From assembly GCA_020226215.1 (NCBI GenBank), contig CM035230.1:3557501-3621500 (forward strand): a stretch of DNA of 64,000 nucleotides. Reading direction: 5' to 3'. Of this stretch, positions 33,894 to 45,299 are shown piece after piece. The stretch is from Sindora glabra. Its lineage: Eukaryota > Streptophyta > Magnoliopsida > Fabales > Fabaceae. The position numbers and the translations under genes were made by a program. Position 1 is the stretch's first letter, and each line of letters starts with the position of its first letter. The notes under the pieces are model-generated. The model searched no databases and had not been told where the DNA came from. It saw only the letters and a program-made list of their open reading frames with translations.

Positions 33894-35480
33894 TGTAGGT
33901 GTGTATCTTAGGAGCTAATTATAGAGATGATTGCAATATTACACATTGTATTATGTTTTGTTTTGGCAATATAATTATTATATTTTGCACAAATTATAAC
34001 TTAAATATAATAATTATCCTTGGAATAACTTTGTTATTCCTAAAATACCCCTAGTCAAGTATTATTATGAAAAATGATAGTAATAATACATCGAGACTAA
34101 CATGTATAATGACTTATGATTATGAATTATGGATATGTGATATCAAGTCAATACATGAGTACATTATTAGTGAACAATGTACTGGACTGACCTATTATGA
34201 GAATACTGCATGGATAAATGTGTCATTAATTATTCTCATACGATCACAAAAGTACATAGTTCTTTGATATGAAGTCACTACGATTCCTTACATGAGGAGT
34301 TACTAACTTTGATGTCGTCCTATGTCACCTTTAATCGGGATGACGAGTGGGACATTGATTGGGTGTGTCACAAATCATGTAGAGGGAAGTAAGTGATGTA
34401 AATGAGATTTTGTTACTCTTGTATAAAAGAGAAATATCCTTGGACCCCTTAATTGAGTGAGACTTAAAAATGCATGACCATACTCAATTGGATTAATATA
34501 TGATATTAATCATTTGTTTTAAGTTTACTCAATATAAAAAAATATAAATTAAACATTGACGAGGATGACACACTCCATGTCTCCAGTTCGATTTGGATAT
34601 TGTTACAAAAGGGATTATGATGTAAAATATTGATTATATATTAGGTAAATGTTGAATCATAGATATTCTTACTATTTGAGTGACAATGATATATTACTAG
34701 ATATCGCTCACTGTCTATAGCCCAAAATGAGTTATTATTAATGTAGTAAGAACCTATAAGGTTACATAAAAGGAGTAGGAATGAGGCAATAATTAATTGA
34801 GTTTTAGTTAGACTAAAATTCAATTAATTGGACTTATTTTCGTGAATATATATATTATTAAGATAATATATATTTATTCACGTAATATATATATTATATA
34901 TTATTTGATATTAAAATAATATTAGATAATTATATTATTAGATATTAGATAATTATATTATGATATTAGATAATTATATTATGAGATAATATTATTATTA
35001 TCTAATATTAGATAATTGATAGATAAGTCTTATATCTCTTCACTCTCTCTAGGATAAAGATAAGGTGATAATTATTTAGTATAATTAAGATTTTTGAAGT
35101 ATTATCCTAGTAGGACTAAGATTGTGATATGTCTTAGTTCTATATAAGGGCTTGAAGGCAGCACATTACACAACACACATTGGCTTCAATCAAACCCTAA
35201 ATCACTCTAGAAAATATCCAAACCCAATCCTAGTGAGACAAATGAATCCTAGCAACTTCGTGGAGGGGAGAAGTCATTGTTCACTCTGTGTGGATACCGT
35301 AGAGACGTACCTTCTGGCTAGCATTTGATTCATCTTGGTCTCTCAAGGATTTGTTCAAAAAGAACACGAGCACAAATAAGATAAAACTCTAATACTGGTT
35401 TATGACTTCTGCATGGATCCTAGGAAGGTTTTGGATCAAAATTTAAAATTCAATTGCATATATTAATCTGAATCCTAACA
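33894..35480 (+). mobile_element. Copia solo LTR with TSD TAAAA
   Basis: 1587-base LTR beginning TGTAGGTGTGTATCTTAGGA and ending AATCCTAACA, flanked by perfect TAAAA duplications (33889-33893 and 35481-35485). Its start and middle parallel the C3 copia LTR read on the minus strand (TGTTAGTGTATATGCCCTAA and following words, spaced alike), so it is a relative of that family. It contains an AT palindromic repeat tract (34845-35035). The open frames 34067-34267 and 34641-34823 are chance frames. Confidence 0.92.
34845..35035. repeat. Palindromic TTAGATAATTATATTA repeat tract
   Basis: Repeats of (A/T)TATTAGATAATTATATTA with inverted ATATATATTATTAAG/GATAATATATAT arms at the start and TCTAATATTAGA near the end. 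Composition is about 90 percent A+T. It would fold into several short hairpins. Confidence 0.8.
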
Positions 35481-35485
35481 TAAAA

Positions 35486-36146
35486 ACCTAAAGCCTCTCC
35501 CCCACACTTAAATTTTACATTATCCTCAATGTAAAGTATATCAATATTATCAAGAATAACATTAAAAAGGATAAAGGACATATAAATAAAAGAGAAGGGT
35601 AAGAGAAAATAAATCTAAATAGCTTAGGTTGCCTCTCAAGAAGCGCCTTTCTTTAATGTCTTTAACTAGACCATGACTTCAATTTCTTCAACCAGGATCT
35701 ATATGGGGATTAATTACCTCCTTTATTTCTAAATTGCTAAGCTTTACTTCATCTATCAAAGAGATGCTATGAAAATTTGAATTCTCCACCATAAGTTCTT
35801 GAATTGTTATTCTTAATTTATCTTTACTTGAATGCTCCAAATCATATGATGAAACAAATTTAACATGATCAACAAAATGGTGAGAATAATCAATATAAAA
35901 ATACTTTTTTTCTTTTTCTTGTTCTTGTAAAAGTGAAATGTCTCCATTATCATTTTGTTTTCTTGTAATTTTTGAAATACCATTACTGTTTTCATCTAAA
36001 AATGCAAAAATCTCAGCACAAATGGAACACTTAACAACATCATCTTTACAAGTGCATTCATGACTATCAAAACAATTCATAAAGTCAGAAAATTTAAGAA
36101 ATTCAGCAAGTAATTCATCTTGGACAACATTAACATGTGATTCAGA
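35486..36146 (-). CDS. Unrecognised frame downstream of protease in the family T element
   Basis: The minus-strand frame 36080-35688 encodes 130 residues starting MNCFDSHECTCKDDVVKCSI. The N-terminus is Cys-rich: Cys at residues 3, 9, 11, 18 and 21. The rest is charged, with a K/E run in the middle. A PPT-like AAGTGTGGGGGAGAGG (35494-35509, minus) follows downstream, typical of the end of pol in Athila/Tat elements. It lies where RT would begin if pol were complete. I do not recognise it; it may be the degraded end of pol or an additional frame. The 36147-36419 plus-strand frame is the antisense of protease and is left out. Confidence 0.35.
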
Positions 36147-36810
36147 ATGGGAAACAATAAAATCAAAAATTACAGAATGGAAAATAGTAGAATTAAAATA
36201 GAAATGTGCACATTAGAAATAGAAGAAGCAACAATAGAAATAACAGAAACAGAAAGAGAGGAATCATGCACTAAAAGCTCTAAAATGCTAAGAAAGGATA
36301 TGAAGTTGTTTTGCATATCTTTAAAAATATCAAACTTAGCTATAACACCATCAAATTCTATAGTTAATGTTCCATCTCGAACATTAATTATGGTCTTTAT
36401 TATCTTAAGCAAAGGCTAGCCAAGAATAATTAGTGGAAGAATACTTGAATCCTCATTTTCCATCTTTAAAATGTAAAAATCTACTGGAAAAATTAGTCCA
36501 TCAATCTGCACTAAAATATCTTCAACAATTCCTAAGGGATAAATGTTAGATTTATTGGCTAATTGAACAACAAACTTTTTTTTTTCAAAACTCCTAAATT
36601 CAAGGCATTGAAAATAGAAAAAGGCATGACATTTATGAATGCTTCTAAATCTAACATGGCATGTTCTATTCTAGTTTTTCCTATGATGCATGGGATAGTA
36701 AATGTGCCTGGATCTTTGCATTTTTTTGGAAGTTTTCTTTAGATTATTGTAGACACATTTACCCTCACACTTACTTTCTCATCTACCCTTAATTTCCTTT
36801 TATTGATGCA
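36147..36810 (-). pseudogene. pol: Athila/Tat-type aspartic protease (family T element)
   Basis: Minus strand. The active-site region reads HAMLDLEAFINVMP (about 36620-36665), equivalent to the LDLGASINVMP of Athila/Tat proteases, with Gly replaced by Glu after the catalytic Asp-Leu. Downstream come YPLGIVEDILVQIDGLIFPV (about 36480-36540) and LPLIILG followed by a stop (about 36415-36440), the family-typical ILGRPFL position. The last part is open at 36170-36412 (VRDGTLTIEFDGVIAKFDIF). It cleaves the Gag-Pol precursor in active relatives; damaged here. Confidence 0.8.
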
Positions 36811-37189
36811 TAAATTTTTCAAGAAGTTAGCATACCTTGGAACTTGTTTTATCAAATATAGTAAAGGTATGTTAACTTCTATTTTTCTTAAGGACTCAAA
36901 AATCTGGTTCTCATCTTCATTTTTATTTTCATTCTTCTTTTGATGAAAAAGTCTCTTATTTGGAAAGGGAAGGGGGATAAGGAAAGTGTCTACCTCACTA
37001 TCACTATTTTTTTTTCTATTTTTCTAGTTTATTCCAATTTCTCTCTTCTGCTTGTTTTTATTGATTCTATTTTAGTTGCTTTCTTATTTCTAGTTGGTTT
37101 TGTTTGTCACCTTTTGGTTGAATGCTTCTCTCTAGTATATGGCTTTAAGGTTGATCACTTGTTGTTGTATAGCTTGATTATGGTTTTTC

Positions 37190-38730
37190 TTATATTGGTT
37201 TATCTACTTGCTTACCACTTCTCAACATGATTGCATTAACTACTTCCTTATTCTTCATGTTGCTACAAGATGGCTGGCTTAATTTTTGTGCCTTAAGCTC
37301 ACTTAATATAGAAGTCAATTGGCCTATTTGTGTTTGCAAATTTATCATGGTAGCTTTTGCTCTCTGCTGGAATTGCAAGTTATTTGCTACCATCTACTTA
37401 AACAATTCTTCAAATGATGACTGAGAAGAAGATGAATTCATTTCTAGTTTAAGAGTAGCATTTAGTTGCATTTTGGTATATGCAGGTGAAGGATATTAAT
37501 TCTAGATAGGATTGTTACTATATTTGAAATTCTGGTTATCCTTCCAACCAGAATATTGAGCTTGTTATTGGTGATATTGGTTTAGCTATGGCTACTGGTA
37601 TGGATATTGGTTTTGTTGTTGAAATGAGGCTTTTCAAGGAAGATAGCTGTTGCATATGCTAGAAAAGGAGGGCACTCATCATCTTACAATGTGGGGCAAC
37701 AATTTATTGGATGAGTTGGGTAAGAACAAATGCCACAAACTTTGCAAGGAGGAGTAGGAATTTGTTGTTATTGTCCTATGGCCATTTACCTCACTAAAGT
37801 AGCCAGTTCATCCAGCTTATTTTCTAATCTCTGCTAGTTAGAATTAGGGAAACTCATCTCATTCACATTTCTAGTTGCAGCAGCCATGATTGTTGTTCCA
37901 AACTACTATGAATTTCCTGCCATATTTGCTATAAGGTCCTTAGCTACCATAGGTGTCTTATCCATTAAAGTTCCACCACTCGCAATATCAATCATACTTC
38001 TATCTATACAGAGAAGGCCTTTATAAAAGTATTGAATCAACAGCTACTCACTTATTAGGTGATATGGATAACTAGCACATAATTTCTTGAATCTCTCTTA
38101 ATACTTATAAAGTGTCTCCCCATTTAATTGCTTGATGCCACATATCTCCTTCCTAATGGTAGTTACGCTAGATGCAGGGAAATTTTTTTCCAAGAATTAC
38201 TATTTGATATCTGTCCAGCACGTAATAGAGTCAAGTTGAAGATAGTAGAGCTAATCTTTGGTAGTATCAACTAGGGATAAAGGGAATGCTTTCAGCTTGA
38301 TATGATCCTAAGAGATGCCTTATGGTTTCATAATAGGGCAAATCACGTGGAATTCCTTGAAATGCTTATGGAAATCTTCACCTACAAGTCCATGGAACCT
38401 TGGAAGCAAATGGATTAGGCCAGATTATAATTTAAAATCAGCATTTAACTTAGGATATTGAATGTCTAATGGTTGATATATGACATAAGGGGCAGTCAAT
38501 TCCTTTAATGTCCTATTATTATCCATGTATTTAGAATTATGTAAAGGTGTAGAATAAGGGTTATGGAGGCTAGAACTAGTTATATTTTTATTCCTATGAA
38601 GTGAATGAAATGTCCTATCAATTTTGGAATCAAAATTAACTAATTCAGTAGGATTTCTTCTTATCATGCACAATATTACATAGCACCACATAGAATAGAA
38701 GAGAAAAGCACTATGGGAGCACAAAAACAC
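37190..38730 (-). pseudogene. gag: Athila/Tat-type gag (family T element)
   Basis: Minus strand. The N-terminal part 38425-38730 contains RTLKELTAPYVIYQPLDIQYPKL, a hallmark of Athila/Tat gag. The middle is broken by stops. A nucleocapsid-like motif CKVCGICSYPTHPINCCPTL lies at about 37685-37745. The C-terminal part 37190-37393 reads LQTQIGQLTSILSELKAQ followed by NEVVNAI-like and LRSGKQV. Domain order and spacing agree with this family's gag. Multiple stops make it inactive. Confidence 0.88.
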
Positions 38731-39275
38731 TAAAATGAAAATGCATTATGAAAAATCAACCTAAACTTATCTAATTAACCTATCTAGACAATTTTAGAAA
38801 TTATGGAATCAGCATAGAAAGTCTTCTAAAACTATGCAAAATAAAAAATTACAATAAAAAATTTAAAAAAATTAAAAAAGTGGTCAAAAAACTAGGGCAC
38901 TTATAAACCTATGGCTGTGATTTTAATGAGAAAAATAAGATCTAACTGCCATAAAAATTTCAGCTTAATTGGAGCAAGGATGAAAAAGTTATGCCTAAAA
39001 TAAGGTATGAGTGCAAAATTTTGTAAAATCAGGATTTCTTGGACCAAAAACCTTTGTTTCAATGTTTGATGATGATTATTATGATAAAATATGATGAATT
39101 GAGGTGGAGGTATAAAAAGAACAAAGAATGCAATGAAATCCAAAAAAATGCAAAAAATAAGAGTTACCATAAAATACAAGAAACACAATTAGTGGATGCA
39201 ATTATCTACTGGAATGCTACAAGAATTGTGTATTATACTGTTAAAAATATGTGTGAAAAGATAAAATTTAAGAAG
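38731..39275 (-). other. Family T leader between PBS and gag
   Basis: AT-rich leader. Frames on both strands (38901-39188, 39039-39377) are chance frames without motifs. Confidence 0.5.
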
Positions 39276-39294
39276 ATCCCCGGCAATGGTGCCA
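39276..39294 (-). promoter_or_regulatory. Primer binding site, tRNA-Asp, family T
   Basis: In plus orientation ATCCCCGGCAATGGTGCCA equals the 3' end of plant tRNA-Asp at 17 of 19 positions (both differences are C-to-T). It lies six bases from the LTR end. A tRNA-Asp primer is known for Athila-type gypsy elements. It is not a tRNA gene: the other arms are absent. Confidence 0.88.
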
Positions 39295-39300
39295 AAATTT

Positions 39301-40964
39301 TGATGTACATGTTGCAATGTACTAAAATTATATTAAAAATATTGGTTGCTATAATAAGAATGCAGATAGTGGCATAACCAAGTCATACTCCTAATTATCC
39401 TTTAATTTTTATCTTTTCTAAATGATTTCCTAACAAGACTTACACAAATTTTGAATTATTTATATTGTGAAAATGTGAAGAACTAATGCAAATAGAATAC
39501 AATATAATAAAATAAAACGTTGTGCAGAAATAGAATGCAATATATATATGTTGTATAATGTATGCTATCTATGCAATTATGCAATACAAAATACAAAATT
39601 GGGAGGGGGGTTTGTTACATGAAATTAATGTAAAAGTAATGTATTAAATAAGCATAAAATAAAAACAAAGCAAAAGTAAAATTGGAAGAAACTTAATGGA
39701 ATAAAATAGGCGATTCAAGAAAATTAAGAGCTCTAAATTGGATTAAATATAGATAAATTAGGATTTAACTTTTTTTAATTAATTCTTTAACCTTGGATTA
39801 CCTAAAACCCTTGCAATAATCTATAAATTCTACACTAAACAACTGCCTAGTATTTAATTAATTAAGATTGACCGATTAATAAACTACTATAATCTCTATG
39901 GTAGATTGAAATTGATTTAATGATAGAATTCAGTTAAATTAAGAAATTAAACTAGAAAACCCCAAATTAACATCTCAACCCTCTAACCTTATGTGTGAAA
40001 ATGTGATTTACTAACAACAATTCATTAATAAAATAATAAAAAAATTAGAAATCACAAAAAAATATATCAATTATACCAAATCAACATCCAACACAAGCAA
40101 TCTTAATAATTCAGCACAAGTACATAGGAAAAGAAGAAAATTAATTAAGAAAAGTTAATATTACAAATTATGATCTCATAATTCTCAAGATGAGAGCCTC
40201 AAACTCCTTGAATCAACCACGAATTAAGGCTCCCATTGATAAAGAACAAAGAGAGCTAGAAGAAGGTTGTTTGCTGAATGTTGTGTGTAATCTAAATGTA
40301 TTTTCTCTCTTCAGCTCTCTTGCCTATTTATATAACCTAATATGCCTAAAACCCTATTAGATTAGGATTAGAAGACTCTTAAGATTACAATAATAAAGCT
40401 TTCCAAATTTCTAGAAGTCCATACCTATTTTTTACAAATCAATTAAGTTTAATATATATATCAATGAATTCTCGCAAACCCATCTTCCAAGCAAAATAAG
40501 ACCACGAAATTGATGAATTTTGGAAGATCCATAAACATAAAAGTTGTAAGCCTATGTCTTCTGAGAATTTGGATGATGATTTTAGGTCAATCGAACCACT
40601 ATAACTCCAAATATGGCTTAAATACGAAAACGGATTCAATTGGGATAGAAATATGGCTTTAGCTTCTTGGCAAAGTAAAGGGTTAAAGAAGTCTGAATCG
40701 GGCTTTGACCTAAACAAAAAAGTTATAGATCTATCTTTTAGCTTTCAATCAATATAAGGTTTGCCTCAATCTAAGATCCGGAGCCCAAGATATGACTGAA
40801 AAATAGAAATAGTATCAAAATCCAGCATTTACTAAATAAATTTACAATATTGTAAAATTGACCATAATTTATAAAATAAGGCCTAATCAGTGAAACTAAA
40901 TAAATATATCACCTAAGAGACATAAAATAGAAAAAAAATAAAATAGTAAATATTTTTCTTATCA
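39301..40964 (-). repeat. 5' LTR of the family T element
   Basis: 1664 bases. In plus orientation it begins TGATGTACATG and ends TTTTTCTTATCA. It matches 31565-32475 at both ends and 21998-23629 along its whole length (reverse complement). The frame 40439-40717 is LTR sequence. Confidence 0.9.
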
Positions 40965-40969
40965 ACAGG

Positions 40970-42467
40970 AAGAAATGAAAAGATAGAAGCAAGATACTTA
41001 AAGGTCTTAGAAGTGAATAAACTACATTAGGTAAGTATATATCTCACCACTAATTTTATTTTAATATAAGACAATTTAATTGTATTCTTCTTGTTAGTAA
41101 TATAAATTTCATAATTATTATATGAAATTAGTTTTGTGATATCAAAGTAATTAACTATTGATGAATGATAGTTAATCAGAGTGCATAGTGAAAGCATGAT
41201 TATGTCATTATTAGCTATTGACTGATTGATTGTGGTAGGATTGTAATGATTGTGCCATATGAATAGTTATCTATATGGGTTTGTGTTGGATCTAGTGATA
41301 TGAATATAATAAAGCTTTAGTAAATTGACTACATTGTAATTAAACTGTATGAGGCATTGAAAAATTAAGAACTGTGCTAGAGCAATGATATTGGGTATTG
41401 CGATCTATGATGAAGATATATACCAAAAGTTAGATGAGAAATTCATGACTAACAATTGAGAAGGATATAATATTAATTTAAGAATTGGATGAGAAATTCA
41501 GGGCGAGTGGTTGAGAAAAGTGTAAACTTGATTCTAACATGAGAAAATGGTTACATATATGTTTAATGCAACTGAATGTGTGACTTGATGTGATATTAGA
41601 ACCTTACTTGTGAATGGATGTCATTGTTTCACATAATTGCAATGATTTGATGTGCATGTGATGATTTATTTATATTTGAGCCTTAATAACTGTTTATGAA
41701 TGTGATGCCTATTCGGAATGGGTAGTGTATAATATTGAGTTCTAATGGACAGTTGAGACTCTCATATTTGTGATATGGGACACAAAGTTTAAGTCATGTA
41801 CAAATGGACTCCAATTTTAGTTCATGGTTTCGCATATCTCATAGATTTAGGAATCGGGTTTGTTAGTATATGATTAGTCTGTAATATTATATATAAAACT
41901 AATCACCTGTAAAATAGAGGTAGATATATGCTCACTGAGTTCACATAACTCACTCCATTGTATTTTCAATATTTTCAAGTTAAGACTTGAGCTTGTTGCA
42001 TCCATGGAGAAACAAGACTGCCTTACCAAAAGATTTGATAGTTAGGAATGCAATCTACATTCAAATAGAGACTTATGAATCATATAACGTTTGAAGTGTT
42101 GTATGTGTGTAAAATTGAATTTGTAGTGTACTATGTGAATGTTGTTTGTTGTCATATAAGAGAATTCAAATAGAGACTTGTGAATCATATGACATTTGAA
42201 ATGTTGTATTCGTGTAAAATCCAATTTGTAGTGTACCATGTGAATGTTGTTTATTGTCATATAAGAGAATTTAATAGGTTATATGTATTAAGGGCATGTG
42301 ACCCTCGAAAAGTGTCTAGAAATAGGGAGAATTTTATCCCTTTTTTTAAAAAAAATTTGAAAGAAAATTTTAAAGTCCCCTTAAAATTTGGAAACTCACA
42401 TTAGGTAGAAAGTATAAAAAATTGTTAAGGCTTGTGGAAATCGATAATGGGATTCATGCCGGTTACA
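40970..42467 (+). repeat. 3' LTR of the family L element, right part
   Basis: Continues the LTR from 31564; matches 26400-27800. It carries a direct duplication of a 105-base segment (42060-42164 and 42165-42269) that is single in the 5' LTR (near 27500). It ends GCCGGTTACA at 42458-42467. Confidence 0.82.
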
Positions 42468-42796
42468 ATCATGATGTAAGATTATTGATTCATCTTCATG
42501 TTTAGATTAGGTAATTGGTTTTGGTTGCATATAAAAAATGAAAAGTTCCAAAGAAGGTCAAATCTACTTGTAATAAAGGATGAACTATTTTAAGTGCTAC
42601 CTCCAATTTTAGTCCTATTTGCCTTCAAAGTGTTAATTACGTTCTAAGTGTTTACAAGAAAGAAGTAAGGAAAATGATTACAAATTATATCTTATTTGTA
42701 AACATAGTGTGAATGCTATTCCTTATCATTTTAATCTTTCTTTTTTTGATGGAGATGTTGTAGATTCGAGGCTGAATCTTTTGAAGAGAAGGGTAA
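42468..42796 (+). pseudogene. pol: E2 integrase C-terminus and PPT
   Basis: E2 resumes with the C-terminal domain of gypsy integrase: WFWLHIKNEKFQ (about 42516-42555) and DSRLNLLKRR (about 42762-42790) in shifting frames. The latter corresponds to the acidic tail before the terminal TRSK motif. A purine tract GAAGAGAAGGGTAA (42783-42796) adjoins the 3' LTR. Coding sense continues into the LTR as ESITRSKTKRI (about 42812-42845). Confidence 0.72.
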
Positions 42797-43452
42797 TGAT
42801 GTGATTTTAAAGGAGTCAATTACAAGAAGCAAAACTAAAAGGATTAACTATATGATTTAATAGGTTTATATGCCTAAAGAAGAGACCTTAGAGGATGTAT
42901 GTTTTGCTATGATGCTTTTAATGCCATTTTAGGCCTTTTGCCATGCCCATTTTGGGCTTGTTTAGCCTTTATTTGCTTTATTATGTTTTGACACATATTA
43001 GGCCTTTCTTATATGTTAATTATATTTTGGCTTATTTTTTACCATTTTACTTCAGTTAATTTACTTATTACTTTAAGGCATTTATGCTATCTAATAATGG
43101 GTTTTAATTGGTGTGTTAATGTTAAGCCTAATTAGTCTACATCATCAATTGAGCTATAGAAGGAGGCTTATTCCTCATTAGAATTCAATTTTGACATTTT
43201 GCTAAATGAAAGCTTGTAAGCTTCTTACTTTGATTCTTCAATGAACTGCTAGACTTACCGAAAGGATTCAACCTTTGGAGCATTAAATTTATCATTTATT
43301 ACTTTCATTCTTCTTTATCCTAAAGTATAGTGTGAATATCCTTCTATTTTTATTTTTAAAATTTTGAATTTTGGGACATTCTTTGACATTTTCTAGCACC
43401 ATTATTACTGGGTTCACATCATCTGGTATCAACATTGTTGAATTCGTATCAA
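42797..43452 (+). repeat. 3' LTR of E2
   Basis: 656 bases starting TGATGTGATTTTAAAGG and ending GAATTCGTATCA, matching 16646-17313. The first 50 bases encode the pol C-terminal motif TRSKTKR. Confidence 0.82.
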
Positions 43453-45215
43453 CCAAGATCATGATATAGAAGATGAAAATAATGATTAAAATGGTAGTAG
43501 TGATTAAGAAAAGGTCTTAGTAAATGAGGAAGAATTACCCAATCAAGAGCCAATTGAACATGCAAATGTGCATGATGAGCTCTCAAATCCTCATAATTTG
43601 CATCATTTGTCATTATAGTTTAAACTACGAAGCAAGTGGTGGATATTAGATGTATCTGAGGCTTACATTAGCATACTTAAGCTTAATGAACTAGAAAGTG
43701 TAAAGGGGGCTTTTCATGGTTTAGATTATGTTAAATGGTTAGTTATAATAAAAGAAAAATTAGGCTCTACGTATGCCAATCTGGTTTGGATTTAATAAAT
43801 CTTCCTTAAAGTCAAAAGGCTATTAGAAATAAATGGATTCTGAAAACAAAAAGGATAGAGGATGGTACCATTGAATTGTATAAGGCATAGTAAGTTACTA
43901 AATGGCTTATGCAAGAAGGGATATTGATTTGAAGGACACTTTCTCACCTATTGTGGAGTTTAATTCCATCAGGTTAATACTAGCCATCACTGCAAAACTT
44001 GACTTAGAATTAAATTAAATGTACATAAATACAGTCTTGCTCAATGGTGATTTGAACGAAGAAATCTACATGAAATAGCTAGAGGGCATTGTTATAGATG
44101 GTCAAGAACACAAAGTATGCTGACAAAGAAGTTAATATATGGTATTAAACAACCTTTATGATAATGGCACTTGACATTTCACCATGCAATCCTAGATTTT
44201 GGATTTCATATGTTACATGAAGACCATTGTGTTTATGTCTTAATTTCTAAGACTAAGTTTGTTTTAATTTCATTATATATTAATGATATTATGTTGGCTA
44301 GTAATGATTTGGATTTTTTGCAAACCATCAAGGAATGGTAAAATTCCATCTTCCACATGAAGGATTTAAGAGAAGTAATCTATATTCTTGGAGTTAAGAT
44401 TCTAAGAGATAGGTCTAAGAAATTGTTAATGTTTTCACAAAACTCTTATATCAACAAGATTATTAAATGTTTCAAAATGCATAACTCAAGACTAATGAAT
44501 ATTCTAATTGCTTATAATAGCAAAATAAGTGAAGAGATGTGTCCACAAAACTATAAAGATATAAAAGAGATGAAAAATATCCCTTACCTCAATGCCATTG
44601 GTTGTCTAATATACACCATGTTATGTACATGACTTGATATTAGCCAAGCCATAAGGTTGTTAGCTTGTTGTTCATTCAATCCAGGCTTTAAGCATTGGAA
44701 ATGCATAAAAGAATCTTTTGGTACGTTAAAGGAACCAAAGATTTATAGTTATGTTACTAAGATGGAAACTTAAGATTACAAAGGTACACTGAAGTTGATT
44801 GGGGTAGAGATAAAGATGTTGCAAATTTACATCAAGTTATATATTTTTGCTTAACAATGCCGCTATCTATTGGAATAGCAAGAAGTAGACTTGTAAAACT
44901 TTATCCATGATAGAAGCTGAGTTTGTGACTAGATCAATTATTGTACAAGAAGCTTTAACACTTAATAATAAGCTAATAACAATCTATTGTGATGGTGTAA
45001 CAGACTTGGGTTACACTAAAGATCTAAAATATCGTGGAAAGACCAAGTACATAAAGATTAAATATAACTTTATTTGAGATGCAATCAAAGAAAATAACAT
45101 TCATTTAAATTATATTCCTATAAGTTAAATGTTAGCCAATCCTTTGATAAACCAATACCACCATCTTTGTTTACAAAGCATGTAAAAGCAATGGGCCTTC
45201 ATAAATTGTAATTTT
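43453..45215 (+). pseudogene. pol: Ty1/copia reverse transcriptase and RNase H (C2)
   Basis: Second half of C2 pol. Broken frames show the RT start (NKWILKTKRIEDGTIELYKA, about 43830-43890), then FVLISLYINDIMLASNDLDFLQ (about 44259-44325), in which the catalytic YxDD reads YIND. 44357-44632 is open: MKDLREVIYILGVKILRDRS ... IPYLNAIGCLIYTMLCT. RNase H follows in several frames (about 44790-45110), ending KHVKAMGLHKL with a stop near 45210. It agrees with the C1 fragment at 9432-10480. Inactive. Confidence 0.85.
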
Positions 45216-45299
45216 ATGACAACTTCATGTTTGTCATTTCATGGTACCTTTGTATGAACAATTGTATTAGCTTTTTAAAAGTAAAATTCAATCAATGTT

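Larger units (their letters stand above)
31565..40964 (-). mobile_element. Family T element: Athila/Tat-type gypsy with gag and protease only
   Basis: Minus-strand element with TG...CA LTRs at 39301-40964 (5') and 31565-32475 (3'), PBS complementary to tRNA-Asp, gag and protease of Athila/Tat type, and no RT, RNase H or integrase. TSD ATAGG (31560-31564) versus ACAGG (40965-40969), 4 of 5. The host L LTR sequence (GACATAGGAAGAAATG at about 26400) is continuous across the site. The 3' LTR lacks ~750 bases present in the 5' LTR (roughly 39970-40700). A copia solo LTR (33894-35480) lies inside. It is a non-autonomous or internally deleted element that would need an intact relative's enzymes. Confidence 0.88.
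24645..42467 (+). mobile_element. Family L long-LTR, coding-poor element (LARD-like)
   Basis: 5' LTR 24645-27818 and 3' LTR 29519-42467 (split by the family T element 31565-40964) flank a 1.7 kb internal region with no retrotransposon protein. A 12-base PBS matching tRNA-iMet at 10 of 12 positions (27823-27834) and a PPT (29504-29518) are in the right places. LTR lengths are ~3.17 kb and, excluding the insertion, ~3.54 kb. Long LTRs with a non-coding core fit the LARD class, presumably mobilised by a gypsy partner. Flanks TTGCT and ATCAT do not match, and E2 pol sequence is missing across the site, suggesting a deletion at one edge. Confidence 0.82.
16646..43452 (+). mobile_element. Ty3/gypsy element E2, heavily interrupted
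   Basis: Plus-strand element splitting C2 between integrase and RT. The 5' LTR (16646-17313) and 3' LTR (42797-43452) match along their length. Internal parts: leader 17314-20536, gag 20537-21600, protease 21640-21997, linker and scrambled integrase/RT 23630-24644, integrase C-terminus 42480-42796. Three insertions lie inside (17767-18845, 21998-23629, 24645-42467). Flanking bases ATCGA (16641-16645) and ACCAA (43453-43457) may be a decayed TSD (3 of 5 match, differences are transitions). The copia frame continuing on both sides supports the boundaries. Confidence 0.78.

Noticed and set aside
36147..36419. 90-codon plus-strand frame
   Set aside because: Antisense shadow of the family T protease end (VRDGTLTIEFDG on the minus strand).
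39276..39294. Possible tRNA-Asp gene
   Set aside because: Only the 3' terminal 19 bases are present, next to an LTR end; it is a primer binding site.
43431..43438. TGGTATCA near the end of the E2 3' LTR, considered as a primer binding site
   Set aside because: It lies inside the LTR before the GAATTCGTATCA terminus, and the equivalent in the 5' LTR is mutated; a PBS should follow the 5' LTR.
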